DNA from: Lysobacterales bacterium | GTDB lineage: Bacteria; Pseudomonadota; Gammaproteobacteria; Xanthomonadales; Rhodanobacteraceae | Direction: 5' to 3' | Length of the DNA stretch: 64,000 bases | Assembly (NCBI GenBank): GCA_015655335.1 | Contig: JAATFF010000137.1 | Span: 1 to 64,000, forward strand | Shown here: positions 9,243 through 17,792 of the stretch, piece after piece | Numbering within the stretch: the stretch's first letter is position 1 | How the letters are laid out: each line of letters opens with the position of its first letter | Notes under the pieces: model-generated | What the model was told of the DNA's origin: nothing | Databases searched by the model: none | What the model saw: only the letters and a program-made list of their open reading frames with translations | Position numbers and translations under genes: made by a program

Positions 9243-10270
9243 CATGCCTCCAGCACGCCCACCGGCATGGCGTGAGCACCTTCGCCCAGGCCGGTATCGA
9301 GCACGTCCAGCACGCCAGGAATGTCGCGCAGCGCGGCCTTCACTGGCTCGATCGCCGACGGCTCGCAAACGGCCTTTAATTGCGGCCCCGCGTCCACGGT
9401 GAAGAACACGGGCAGGCCTTGTTGGCGCAATGCGCGCACGCGATGCATGCATTCGACGGTCGCGCCATTCCAATAGAGCAACCCCGGTTGCGCCGCCATC
9501 GCCAGTGCATGCATTTTCAAGCAGCTGTGTTCGGAGATCAGCGCGAGTGCCTCGAAATCACGCGCAAGAATGGCGTTGCGCGCCGTCGTCAGATCGGCCT
9601 CTTGGGTCTCGATCCACGCGGACTGGAACGGCGATGTTTGGGCCGTACGGCGCATGCCTTCGCTCGATCCCACTTGCTTTGCGGCAGTGGAAGTGATCGC
9701 CACCGCCACGCGCAAAGGCCACGCATCGGACGTTAGCAACGGCTGCGCGACCGAGTCCGTGCCGTCGGCCAGCCGGCCATGCGCCCACTCGACGTAACCG
9801 CCGAAGATGGAACGCGCGGCCGAACCGGAGCAACGACGGGCAATCACCGATTGCTCGGCAGCACTGAGTTCGAGGCCAAGGGCTTGCACGCCGGCATGCA
9901 CCAATGCGGCAAAACCGGAGGCAGAGGAAGCCAACCCCGCGGCCGTAGGAAAGTTGTTGCGGCTTGCGACATCGGCGCCCCAGTCGACGGAGGCGCGCTG
10001 ACGCAAGAGATCCAGGCAGGCCGTGACGCGCTTTGACTCCACTTCATCGCTACGGCCATTGAGGCTGACGCGATCGTGCTTTTGTCCCGGCACAAAACGC
10101 ACTTCCGTCCGCGTCCACAAACTGTCCAGCGTGATGGAAATGGAACCGACGACCGGCAGATTCAGCGCGGCGTCGCGTTTGCCCCAGTACTTGACCAGCG
10201 CGATGTTCGGCTGGGCCTGCGAGGCAGCATGGAATTCACCGGATACATCGGCGCGTGGTTCGCAATTCAT
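9242..10270 (-). CDS. mvaD: Diphosphomevalonate decarboxylase
   Basis: It makes IPP from 5-diphosphomevalonate with ATP and loss of CO2. The 342-aa protein has the hallmark N-terminus NIALVKYWGKRD, then SISITLDSL, the ATP loop NFPTAAGLASSASGFAAL, and the SGSAARSIFGGYVEW segment, whose Ser-Gly-Ser-Ala-Ala-Arg run carries the catalytic Arg region. It is first of the minus-strand operon decarboxylase–phosphomevalonate kinase–reductase/kinase–isomerase. No clear ribosome site precedes the ATG at 10270; the leader (10271-10349) is pyrimidine-rich on the coding strand. The stop overlaps the next gene's start. Confidence 0.95.
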   Translation of the reverse strand: MNCEPRADVSGEFHAASQAQPNIALVKYWGKRDAALNLPVVGSISITLDSLWTRTEVRFVPGQKHDRVSLNGRSDEVESKRVTACLDLLRQRASVDWGADVASRNNFPTAAGLASSASGFAALVHAGVQALGLELSAAEQSVIARRCSGSAARSIFGGYVEWAHGRLADGTDSVAQPLLTSDAWPLRVAVAITSTAAKQVGSSEGMRRTAQTSPFQSAWIETQEADLTTARNAILARDFEALALISEHSCLKMHALAMAAQPGLLYWNGATVECMHRVRALRQQGLPVFFTVDAGPQLKAVCEPSAIEPVKAALRDIPGVLDVLDTGLGEGAHAMPVGVLEA

Positions 10271-10349
10271 ACGTATGATCGGGGAAGGAAAAGGGGGTAA
10301 TAAAAGTCGTTATGCCGGTCGGGCATGAGCTGCCGCCACGGCGCATGTA

Positions 10350-10919
10350 TTACTGCGCATCTACTACAAACGGCAAACCGCCCTGGACTGGGGCCTTCAT
10401 AGTGACCCGACTCCATACGGTGTTGCCGCCAAAAAGGCTGATACCGATGAAACCTCTTAGCTGGAGCCGGTTCGGATTGAGCAATCGAACCAGGCAATTA
10501 TAAGTACGACCGTTGTCTGAATTATAAACGCGACCGTCGACCCACTTGTTGTTACTGGCGTCATAGCGCAGCCCTTTAAGCAGCCGAAGGCCCGTCAGTG
10601 GCTGCGCACGCAGCGTCGGATCGGGGTTATTGCGGTCCGTGACGATCTTGCCGCTGAGCGCCGGACCGTCCTCCGGACCGAATTTATCGTGCAGCTGCCA
10701 GAGGATATAGCCCTGATATTCGTCGCCGACGCGCTCGACGTGGATCACCGCATCGCGGCTCGCCACCAGCCAATCGCCGACGATGGCCGAGGGATCGGAT
10801 GGCTCGTCGGCAGTGATATCAGCCATTCTGACATGCGCCGCGCCGCTCAGCGGCAGGGCAAATGCCAGCACAAACAACCACAAACGCCCATAAGACGGCC
10901 GGCGCCACGGTGTCGTCAT
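10350..10919 (-). CDS. DUF2147-like secreted protein
   Basis: The 189-aa protein has a clear signal peptide (basic start, then LWLFVLAFALPLSGAAHV) and a mature part resembling the DUF2147 family: IVGDWLVASRDAVIHVER near the start, then GLRLLKGLRYD, GRVYNSDNGRTYN and LRGFIGISLFG. The function of this family is not known. The ATG at 10919 has a strong AAGGAGG ribosome site. It sits between hpnI (divergent, 83 bp away) and the mevalonate operon (same strand, 79 bp upstream of it), so it may be co-transcribed with the mevalonate genes. Any link to hopanoid or envelope work is inferred from position only. Confidence 0.8.
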   Translation of the reverse strand: MTTPWRRPSYGRLWLFVLAFALPLSGAAHVRMADITADEPSDPSAIVGDWLVASRDAVIHVERVGDEYQGYILWQLHDKFGPEDGPALSGKIVTDRNNPDPTLRAQPLTGLRLLKGLRYDASNNKWVDGRVYNSDNGRTYNCLVRLLNPNRLQLRGFIGISLFGGNTVWSRVTMKAPVQGGLPFVVDAQ

Positions 10920-11002
10920 TCGCAGCCCTCCTTGTGTAAACGGGAGATGGACCCTATGTCCACGACCCTCGTGACAAATCTTTGCCGGTAGCATAAACGT
11001 CC

Positions 11003-12151
11003 ATGTCGCTTAGCTGGTTTGTCACCGCCATTATCCACGGACTCGGTATCGGGCTCGCCTTTGCGGCAGCCGGCTACGCCTGCGTTGTGGTGTGGGTGGT
11101 CATCAAAAGCAGGCGTGCAGCACATGACCCTGGCGCTAGACCTGCGCATCCTGTCAGCGTGCTCAAACCGCTACACGGCGCGGAGCCTCGGTTGTACGAG
11201 AATCTGCGCAGCTTTTGTCGTCAGGCTCGCGCAAACTATCAGCTGGTTTTTGGCGTACGCGATGCGGACGATCCGGCCATTGCCGTGGTGCAGCGGCTTC
11301 GCACGGAATTCCCGCAACGGGAGATTGCTCTGGTCATCGATTCGCGCGTCCACGGCGCCAATCTGAAAGTCAGCAACCTCATGAATATGCTGCCTCACGC
11401 GCAGCACGATTGGCTGGTGCTCGCCGATGCGGATATCAGCGTATCCACCGATTATCTGACACGCGTGACCGCACCCCTGGCGGATGCAGGTGTAGGCATT
11501 GTCACCTGCCTTTATTACGGTATTTCCGGGCCATCAATCTGGTCTCGCCTTGGCCGTCTGTTTATCGACGATTGGTTCGTACCGTCGGTTCGGCTGTCTC
11601 ACGCCTTTGGTTCGACCCGCTTTGCGTTTGGCTCGACGATTGCCCTGCGCCGCGATGCACTGCAGACCATCGGCGGCTTTGCAACGTTGAGCAACACGCT
11701 TGCCGACGATTTCTGGCTGGGCGAATACACCCGCCAGGCCGGTTTGCGTACGGTTTTATCTGAGGTGGTGGTGGGCACGGACGTCAGCGAAAATCGGCTG
11801 TCCCAATTGTGGGCGCACGAGTTGCGCTGGCTGCGCACCATACGGTCCATCGCGCCATGGGGGTTTGCGATGACCTTTGTCTGCTTCACCTCGCCGCTGC
11901 TGCTGCTAGGACTTTGTCTCGCGCCCGGTGCGATAACGGCCGCCCTGACCCTGTTCGGTGGTGGTGCGCGGCTTTTGCTACACTTTTTACAGCGGCGCAC
12001 CAGTGATCAAGCCTTCGCCTGGCATGAAGTCCTGTTGGTCCCCCTCCGCGATGTCTTTTTGCTGATGGAATGGGCAACCGCCCTCACCGGCTGGCAAGTA
12101 AGATGGCGCGGTCAGGTACTGCATGCACGAGGCGACGGTTCAGCGCCGTAG
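11003..12151 (+). CDS. hpnI: HpnI-type hopanoid glycosyltransferase
   Basis: HpnI transfers N-acetylglucosamine to bacteriohopanetetrol, the first headgroup step toward the cyclitol ether. The 382-aa family 2 transferase starts with a membrane helix, followed by VSVLKPLHGAEPRLYENL, then VFGVRDADD, the DXD-like WLVLADADI, and further on EVVVGTDVSE and the LWAHELRWLRTIRS segment typical of ceramide-glucosyltransferase-like enzymes. Two to three membrane segments end the protein. The ATG at 11003 has only a weak ribosome site. It opens the plus-strand set hpnI-hpnJ-hpnK-hpnL-diiron protein. Confidence 0.9.
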   Translation: MSLSWFVTAIIHGLGIGLAFAAAGYACVVVWVVIKSRRAAHDPGARPAHPVSVLKPLHGAEPRLYENLRSFCRQARANYQLVFGVRDADDPAIAVVQRLRTEFPQREIALVIDSRVHGANLKVSNLMNMLPHAQHDWLVLADADISVSTDYLTRVTAPLADAGVGIVTCLYYGISGPSIWSRLGRLFIDDWFVPSVRLSHAFGSTRFAFGSTIALRRDALQTIGGFATLSNTLADDFWLGEYTRQAGLRTVLSEVVVGTDVSENRLSQLWAHELRWLRTIRSIAPWGFAMTFVCFTSPLLLLGLCLAPGAITAALTLFGGGARLLLHFLQRRTSDQAFAWHEVLLVPLRDVFLLMEWATALTGWQVRWRGQVLHARGDGSAP

Positions 12152-12242
12152 ACCTAAAATTTGGCTTCGATTCATGTTGCCGTATTCCTGAACTATCTGC
12201 TGTCCCTGGGCATGGTAAGTGCCCCCGCAGGAGTCACTCGTA

Positions 12243-13670
12243 ATGAAAACGCTTTTTCTGCAAGCTCCCTCGTTTGACGGCTTCGATGGCGGCGCCGGTT
12301 CGCGCTACCAGGCCAAGCGAGAGATCAAGAGCTTCTGGTATCCGACCTGGCTGGCTCAACCGGCGGCGATGGTGCCCGATTCGCGCGTACTCGATGCGCC
12401 CGCCGACGAGATCTCGGTCGAGGACAGCTTGCGTATCGCCGAGGGCTACGATCTGGTGATCATCCACACCAGCACGCCGTCGTTCCCGACAGACGCCAAG
12501 TTCGCGGAGCTGCTCAAGGCACGCAAGCCGAGCGTGATGATCGGCCTGGTCGGCGCGAAGGTTGCCGTGGATCCGTCCGGTTCGCTGACGGCATCTACCG
12601 CGATCGATTTCGTCGCGCGCGAAGAATTCGACTACACCTGCAAGGAAGTCGCCGAAGGCCGTCCGTTCGAAAGCATCACCGGCATCAGCTACAAGCTGGC
12701 CGATGGCACCGTGCAGCACAATCCGCCGCGCGCGATAATCGAGAACATGGACGATCTGCCGTTCGTGGCGCCGATCTACAAGCGCGACCTGACGATCAAG
12801 AATTACTTCATCGGTTACTTGTTGCATCCGTATGTGTCGATCTACACGGGTCGCGGCTGCCGCTCCAAGTGCACCTTCTGCCTGTGGCCGCAAACCGTGG
12901 GCGGTCATCGCTATCGCACACGTTCGGCCGCGAACGTGCTGGCCGAGGCGAAGTGGATCAAAGAGAACATGCCCGAAGTGAAGGAGCTGATGTTCGACGA
13001 CGACACCTTCACCGACAGCTCCAACATGGAACGCGTGCATGACATCGCGCGCGGTCTCGGCGCAATGGGCTGGACCTGGTCGTGCAACGCCAAGGCGAAC
13101 GTACCGTACGAATCGCTGAAGATCATGAAGGAAAACGGCCTGCGCCTGCTGTTGGTGGGCTACGAGTCGGGCGACGACCAGATCCTGCACAACATCAAGA
13201 AGGGCCTGCGCACCGACATCGCTCGCCGCTTCACCGAAGACTGCCGCAAGCTCAGCATCCAGATCCATGGCACCTTCATTCTCGGCCTGCCCGGCGAGAC
13301 GAAGGAAACAATCGACAAGACGATCCAGTTCGCCAAGGAAATCAACCCGCACACCATCCAGGTGTCGCTGGCGGCGCCGTATCCGGGCACCACGCTGTAC
13401 AAGCAGGCGGTAGAAAACGGCTGGCTGAAGGAAAATGAAGCGGTCAACCTGGTCAACGAGAAGGGCGTGCAGCTGGCGCTGATCGAATATCCGCACCTGT
13501 CCAAGGAAGACATTTTCCACGGCGTCGAGAAGTTCTACCGGGCCTTCTATTTCCGCCCGTCGAAGATCTGGGAAATCGTCAAGGAAATGCTGGCGAGCTG
13601 GGACATGATGAAGCGCCGTCTGCGCGAAGGCGTGGAGTTCTTCCGCTTCCTGCGCGCGCACGAGGCTTGA
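12243..13670 (+). CDS. hpnJ: HpnJ, radical SAM enzyme of cyclitol ether formation
   Basis: HpnJ is a B12-binding-type radical SAM protein needed to turn bacteriohopanetetrol glucosamine into the cyclitol ether, apparently by ring contraction. It is 475 aa long. A cobalamin-binding-like fold occupies the N-terminal 170 residues (MKTLFLQAPS, then DLVIIHTSTPSFPTDAKFAE), and the radical SAM core follows with GRGCRSKCTFC (Cys206, Cys210, Cys213). The ATG at 12243 has AGGAG nearby; an upstream in-frame GTG-like start would add a non-conserved extension. It lies 91 bp after hpnI and 62 bp before hpnK. Confidence 0.93.
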   Translation: MKTLFLQAPSFDGFDGGAGSRYQAKREIKSFWYPTWLAQPAAMVPDSRVLDAPADEISVEDSLRIAEGYDLVIIHTSTPSFPTDAKFAELLKARKPSVMIGLVGAKVAVDPSGSLTASTAIDFVAREEFDYTCKEVAEGRPFESITGISYKLADGTVQHNPPRAIIENMDDLPFVAPIYKRDLTIKNYFIGYLLHPYVSIYTGRGCRSKCTFCLWPQTVGGHRYRTRSAANVLAEAKWIKENMPEVKELMFDDDTFTDSSNMERVHDIARGLGAMGWTWSCNAKANVPYESLKIMKENGLRLLLVGYESGDDQILHNIKKGLRTDIARRFTEDCRKLSIQIHGTFILGLPGETKETIDKTIQFAKEINPHTIQVSLAAPYPGTTLYKQAVENGWLKENEAVNLVNEKGVQLALIEYPHLSKEDIFHGVEKFYRAFYFRPSKIWEIVKEMLASWDMMKRRLREGVEFFRFLRAHEA

Positions 13671-13732
13671 GCAGGCTGACGCATGCGCCTGCTGTTGCAC
13701 GGTCGACTATGGCTTCTTGAGGTTTAGCGACC

Positions 13733-14572
13733 GTGCAGACCCTGCCCACGACGACGATCCGACCACGCCTGATCGTCACTGCGGACGATTTTGGCTTGCA
13801 CGAAGCTGTCAACGAAGCCGTCGCACGCGGTTATCGCGACGGCGTGTTGCGTGCCGCCAGCTTGATGGTGGCGGCGCCAGCGGTCGCCGATGCGGTGGCC
13901 CGCGCCAAGCAACATCCGCAGCTCGCCGTGGGACTGCATCTGGTGCTTGCCGATGGTCGCGCCATGCTGCCGCCCACGCGCATTCCCGATCTGGTCGATG
14001 CGCGGGGCATGTTCAATGCCGACATGGTGCGCAATGGTTTCCGCTTTTTCTTCCTGCCTCATGTACGCCGACAGTTGGCTGATGAAATCCGCGCGCAGTT
14101 CGATGCGTTTGCCGCGACGGGTTTGCGTCTCGATCACGTCAACGCGCACAAGCATTTTCATCTGCATCCCACCATCCTGTCGCTGATGCTTTCGATCGGT
14201 CGCGAATATGGTTTGCGCGCAATTCGCCTGCCGGCCGAGCCTGGCATGGGACCATGGCTGCGGCCTTGGCTGGCGTTGATGCGCTGGCGAATAAACAAAG
14301 CCGGCATCGCGCACAACGACCATGTTTTTGGCATCCGCCACAGCGGCGGCATGGATGAGGCCGCCATGCTGGCTATCCTGGATCAGCTGCCGGAAGGCCT
14401 TTCGGAGATCTATCTGCATCCGGCATCTCACGGCCACCTGACCGACAGCATGGCCAACTATCGGCATGCTGACGAACTGGCGGCGCTGCTGTCGCCTCGC
14501 GTACGCGACGTCATTGGCGCGCGCTACACACTTTGCGATGGCTTCACCGATCCGGCGGCGACCGCGGCATGA
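13733..14572 (+). CDS. hpnK: HpnK, YdjC-like deacetylase of hopanoid headgroup
   Basis: HpnK removes the acetyl group from the N-acetylglucosaminyl hopanoid made by HpnI. The 279-aa protein belongs to the YdjC/ChbG carbohydrate deacetylase family: LIVTADDFGLHEAVN (metal-binding Asp18/Asp19) near the start, VGLHLVL (His69), and the metal and substrate motif HVNAHKHFHLHP. The start codon is GTG at 13733 with GAGG upstream. Its TGA overlaps the ATG of hpnL as ATGA, so the two are translationally coupled. Confidence 0.92.
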   Translation: MQTLPTTTIRPRLIVTADDFGLHEAVNEAVARGYRDGVLRAASLMVAAPAVADAVARAKQHPQLAVGLHLVLADGRAMLPPTRIPDLVDARGMFNADMVRNGFRFFFLPHVRRQLADEIRAQFDAFAATGLRLDHVNAHKHFHLHPTILSLMLSIGREYGLRAIRLPAEPGMGPWLRPWLALMRWRINKAGIAHNDHVFGIRHSGGMDEAAMLAILDQLPEGLSEIYLHPASHGHLTDSMANYRHADELAALLSPRVRDVIGARYTLCDGFTDPAATAA

Positions 14573-15600
14573 ATATGAAGCGCCTCAGTTATATCGCGGG
14601 CCTGATCGGCTTGGCTGCCGCGATTGCGGTGGTGTTGCATCAAGGTTGGGCGGAAGTCGTTCACGCTATCGATCGCGCTGGCTGGCCGTTGCTTTGGTTG
14701 CTCCCTTTCCATGTGTTGCCGCTGTTGTTCGATGTGCTTGGATGGCGCGCACTGCTTGCACCGCGCGATCCGCATCGACAAGCCACGCTTCCTTTCCTGT
14801 TCTGGGTGGCCGCAGTCCGCGAAGCGAGCAATCGCCTGCTGCCGGTAGCCAATATCGGCGGCGAAATCATCGGCATTCGCCTGGTGAAGTGGCGCGGCAT
14901 CGACGGTGCCGCTGCGGCCGCCAGCGTGATCATGGAAGTGCTGCTGACGCTGGTGAATCAGTATCTGTTCACCGCATTGGGCATCGTGCTGCTGATCGAG
15001 TTGACGCAAGACATCGGCACGTTCAGCTCGGTGATCACCGCACTGGTCGCCAGCCTGCCGCTGCCGATTTTCCTGATCATTCTTCTGCGCCACGGCAAAG
15101 TATTCTCACGCCTGGAAACCTTCGCGGAAAAATTGCTGGGTGGCCGCACGAAGCTGACCGAGCTGATCGACGGTTCGCGCCTGGACCTGGAAATCCGCTC
15201 GCAATATTCCCGCCCGCTGCGTCTGATGGTCGCGTGCGCCTGGCAGTTTCTCGGCTTCGTTGTCGGCAGCTTCGAAACCTGGCTGGCGCTGCGTCTGCTG
15301 GGTTACCCGATCAGCATATGGGATGCCATCGCGATCGAAGCGGTAACGCAAGCGCTGCGCCACATCATCTTTGTGGTGCCGGCCGGCCTCGGTGTGCAGG
15401 AGGGCGGCTTGGTGCTGTTCGGCAACATGATCGGCCTGCCTGCCGAGGCCAGCGTGGCGTTGTCGTTGGTCAAGCGCATGCGTGAGATCGGGTTCGGCGT
15501 ACCCGCGCTGATTTCCTGGCAATGGGCCGAAGCGCGCCGCATGCGCGCCCAATGGCGGAACGGCACATCGCCTGAATTGTCCAACAGTCGCGACGCATGA
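14569..15600 (+). CDS. hpnL: HpnL, hopanoid-associated membrane protein
   Basis: The 343-aa polytopic membrane protein belongs to the lysylphosphatidylglycerol-synthase transmembrane-domain (UPF0104) group, as HpnL does. About seven to eight hydrophobic segments are visible, with a conserved NIGGEIIGIRLVKWRG loop and VVPAGLGVQEGGLVLFG near the C-terminus. A role in moving or flipping hopanoid intermediates has been proposed for this family but not shown here. It starts inside the hpnK stop (ATGA); a second ATG lies at 14575. Confidence 0.88.
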   Translation: MNMKRLSYIAGLIGLAAAIAVVLHQGWAEVVHAIDRAGWPLLWLLPFHVLPLLFDVLGWRALLAPRDPHRQATLPFLFWVAAVREASNRLLPVANIGGEIIGIRLVKWRGIDGAAAAASVIMEVLLTLVNQYLFTALGIVLLIELTQDIGTFSSVITALVASLPLPIFLIILLRHGKVFSRLETFAEKLLGGRTKLTELIDGSRLDLEIRSQYSRPLRLMVACAWQFLGFVVGSFETWLALRLLGYPISIWDAIAIEAVTQALRHIIFVVPAGLGVQEGGLVLFGNMIGLPAEASVALSLVKRMREIGFGVPALISWQWAEARRMRAQWRNGTSPELSNSRDA

Positions 15601-15643
15601 TGCGGCGCGGCGCCACGCTTTAAGTAACAAGACGAGGTTCTCA

Positions 15644-16537
15644 ATGTCCAACGACGCCGCTATCGCCGCCGCCGATCACGCCATGCGCAACTGGTCGAGT
15701 GCAGAGCCCGGCAAGATCAAGATCGGCTCGGACGCGCACAAACGTCTGTTCTGTCGGATGCTGCTGGACACTCACAATCCGTACAAACCCGCGGTGATCG
15801 TGTGGCCGGCATTAAGTCCCGACGCTTTGCACCGCATCACGTCGTTGCCGATCTGGGACATCGCCGTGCAGACCGAAGGTCGCGCCACGTTGCGCGTGGA
15901 AACATTCACCAAGACGGTAAAAGATCCGCTGCTGGTCCAAGCGTTGACCATGGACGGCGGCGAGGAAGCCCGTCATAAGGTTGTGCTGAGCAAACTGGTG
16001 GAAGCCTACGGCATCGCCCTGGCGCCGGAGCCCGAGTATGAAATACCCACGGATCCGGAATGGGGCTGGCTGGTCACCGGCTATAGCGAATGCATCGACA
16101 GCTTCTTCGCCTTCGGCCTGTTCGAATCGGCCAAGCGCACCGGTTACTTTCCGGCCGAGTTGGTGGAAACGTTCGAACCGGTGATCCAGGAAGAGGCCCG
16201 CCACATCCTGTTTTTCGCCAATTGGACGGCGTGGTATCGCCGCCAGTTGCCGTGGTGGAAGCGCCCGCTTTATACGCTCAAAGTGCTGCGCGTATGGGTG
16301 TTCCTGATCTGGGAGCGCATCGGCATCGCCAAGGGCCTGGATGCCAACGGCGAGATGCAGGACGCCAACTTCGCGATCACCGGACACGGGCAGATCGGTC
16401 TGGACCTGAAATTGAGCGAGCTGATCGACATGTGCCTGAGCGAAGACAAACGCCGCATGGATGGCTATGACAGCCGCCTGCTGCGTCCGACCTTCGTGCC
16501 ACGCATGGCACGCGTGGCACGCTTTTTTATTCGCTAA
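15644..16537 (+). CDS. Ferritin-like diiron protein of unknown function in the hopanoid cluster
   Basis: I do not recognise a named enzyme. The 297-aa protein has the full ligand pattern of a carboxylate-bridged diiron site in a four-helix bundle: Glu79 or Glu86, then E108-A-R-H111, then Glu149, then E184-A-R-H187, with the spacing usual for ferritin-like oxidases. A hydrophobic stretch at about 213-224 could touch the membrane. No signal peptide is seen. The gene follows hpnL by 43 bp with GAGG before the ATG, and its stop overlaps that of hpnA on the other strand. Position in the hpnI-J-K-L run suggests an oxidative or electron-linked step on hopanoids or squalene, but nothing in the sequence fixes the substrate. 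Confidence 0.88.
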   Translation: MSNDAAIAAADHAMRNWSSAEPGKIKIGSDAHKRLFCRMLLDTHNPYKPAVIVWPALSPDALHRITSLPIWDIAVQTEGRATLRVETFTKTVKDPLLVQALTMDGGEEARHKVVLSKLVEAYGIALAPEPEYEIPTDPEWGWLVTGYSECIDSFFAFGLFESAKRTGYFPAELVETFEPVIQEEARHILFFANWTAWYRRQLPWWKRPLYTLKVLRVWVFLIWERIGIAKGLDANGEMQDANFAITGHGQIGLDLKLSELIDMCLSEDKRRMDGYDSRLLRPTFVPRMARVARFFIR

Positions 16538-17511
16538 TGGTGTTGTGCGAACCACCGCACGGCGTCTTCCAGCGCCAAGCGTGCAGGACGCGCCGAGTAA
16601 CCGAGCTCACGCTCGGCCTTGGCGCTGGTGAAGAACATGCGATTCTTCGACATGCGCACCTCTTCCACCGTGGCGATCGGATTCATGCCGGTGAGGCGCG
16701 CCCACGCTTCGGACACGTACGCTATCGGCATCACCACCGCATGCGGCAAACGGATCTTCGGCGGCGATCGTCCTGCGATATCGGCGATCTCCGTCAGCAC
16801 CTCGCGCAGGCTCAAATTGAAGCCGCCGAGGATGTAACGCTCGCCCACCACACCGCGCTCGAAGGCCAGCCAATGTCCTTGTGCCACATCGTCCACGTGC
16901 ACGACATTGAGGCCGGTGTCGACGTACGCCGGCAAACGGCCGGCCATGGCGTCGCGCACCACCCGACCGGTAGGCGTCGGCTTGATATCGTACGGACCGA
17001 TCGGCGTAGACGGATTGACGATCACCACCGGCAAACCTTCGGCGGCGAATTTGCGGGCCTCTTCCTCAGCAAGAAACTTGGAGCGCTTGTAGTGCCCAAT
17101 CATGTCGTTCACCGAGACAGGCGTAATCTCGCTGCCCGGCGCACCATCCTTGGGAATACCCAGCGTGGCGACGCTGCTGGTGTAAACGATGCGTGGCACA
17201 CCGACCCGCTTCGCCGCTTCCAGGATCGCGCGCGTGCCATCGACGTTGGCGCGATACAGCTCGCTAGGATCGGGCGCCCACAATCGGTAGTCGGCCGCAA
17301 CATGAAACAGCGCATCACAACCATCGCAGGCCGGCAGCAACGTCGCCGGTTGGGTGAGATCGCCTTCGACCACCTCCACGTCCAGCCCCTGCAGATTGCG
17401 ACGATCCGAACCCGCACGCGCCAACACGCGAACCTTGTGCCCATCACGCAACAAGCGGCGAGCCACGGCAGAACCCACGAAACCGGTGGCCCCGGTTACC
17501 AGTGCCCTCAC
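16534..17511 (-). CDS. hpnA: HpnA, hopanoid-associated NAD-dependent epimerase/dehydratase-like protein
   Basis: The 325-aa extended short-chain dehydrogenase has the nucleotide-binding motif VTGATGFVGSAVARRLL at the N-terminus, VEGDLTQPATL, and the active-site YKRSKFLAE (Tyr-x-x-x-Lys) near residue 145. It matches HpnA, the sugar epimerase-like gene found in many hopanoid clusters; its exact reaction is not settled. The start is GTG at 17511, immediately before the Rossmann motif; no ATG is close and the upstream reading frame is not protein-like. It is convergent with the diiron gene (4-bp overlap) and divergent from squalene synthase. Confidence 0.88.
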   Translation of the reverse strand: MRALVTGATGFVGSAVARRLLRDGHKVRVLARAGSDRRNLQGLDVEVVEGDLTQPATLLPACDGCDALFHVAADYRLWAPDPSELYRANVDGTRAILEAAKRVGVPRIVYTSSVATLGIPKDGAPGSEITPVSVNDMIGHYKRSKFLAEEEARKFAAEGLPVVIVNPSTPIGPYDIKPTPTGRVVRDAMAGRLPAYVDTGLNVVHVDDVAQGHWLAFERGVVGERYILGGFNLSLREVLTEIADIAGRSPPKIRLPHAVVMPIAYVSEAWARLTGMNPIATVEEVRMSKNRMFFTSAKAERELGYSARPARLALEDAVRWFAQHH

Positions 17512-17792
17512 GGCGACACCACCCGATATGCGATAGACGGCGCATGGCCGGCAATGGCCCGCACATTGAAATCGGTTGAGACGGTCATCCAGCAATTATG
17601 GACGAAAATCACCTACTGCTTCAGCATATTGACCATGCCCACCCCACCCCGCCAGCTTCGCGCCAGCTTCAGCAGTACCGTGCGCATCGTGCCGCAGAAA
17701 GTGTCCGTTGCCGCAAGAACGTCAAACAGTGCCGGCATTTCGAATTCGTGCACTGATCGGTGTGGCATAATTGGACGGTCCGAGGCATGCCA
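17512..17792. promoter_or_regulatory. Divergent control region between hpnA and squalene synthase
   Basis: This 281-bp non-coding stretch separates two divergent genes and should hold both promoters. A CATAAT hexamer at 17766-17771, about 22 bp before the squalene synthase start, is a possible -10 box, but no good -35 lies at the right distance. No palindromic operator stood out. Confidence 0.45.

Noticed and set aside
12234..13700. 488-codon open frame antisense to hpnJ
   Set aside because: The opposite strand carries the clear radical SAM protein with CxxxCxxC; this frame shows only the mirrored codon bias.
17512..17792. 62-codon minus-strand frame between hpnA and squalene synthase
   Set aside because: No ribosome site or family resemblance; the region is better explained as divergent promoters.
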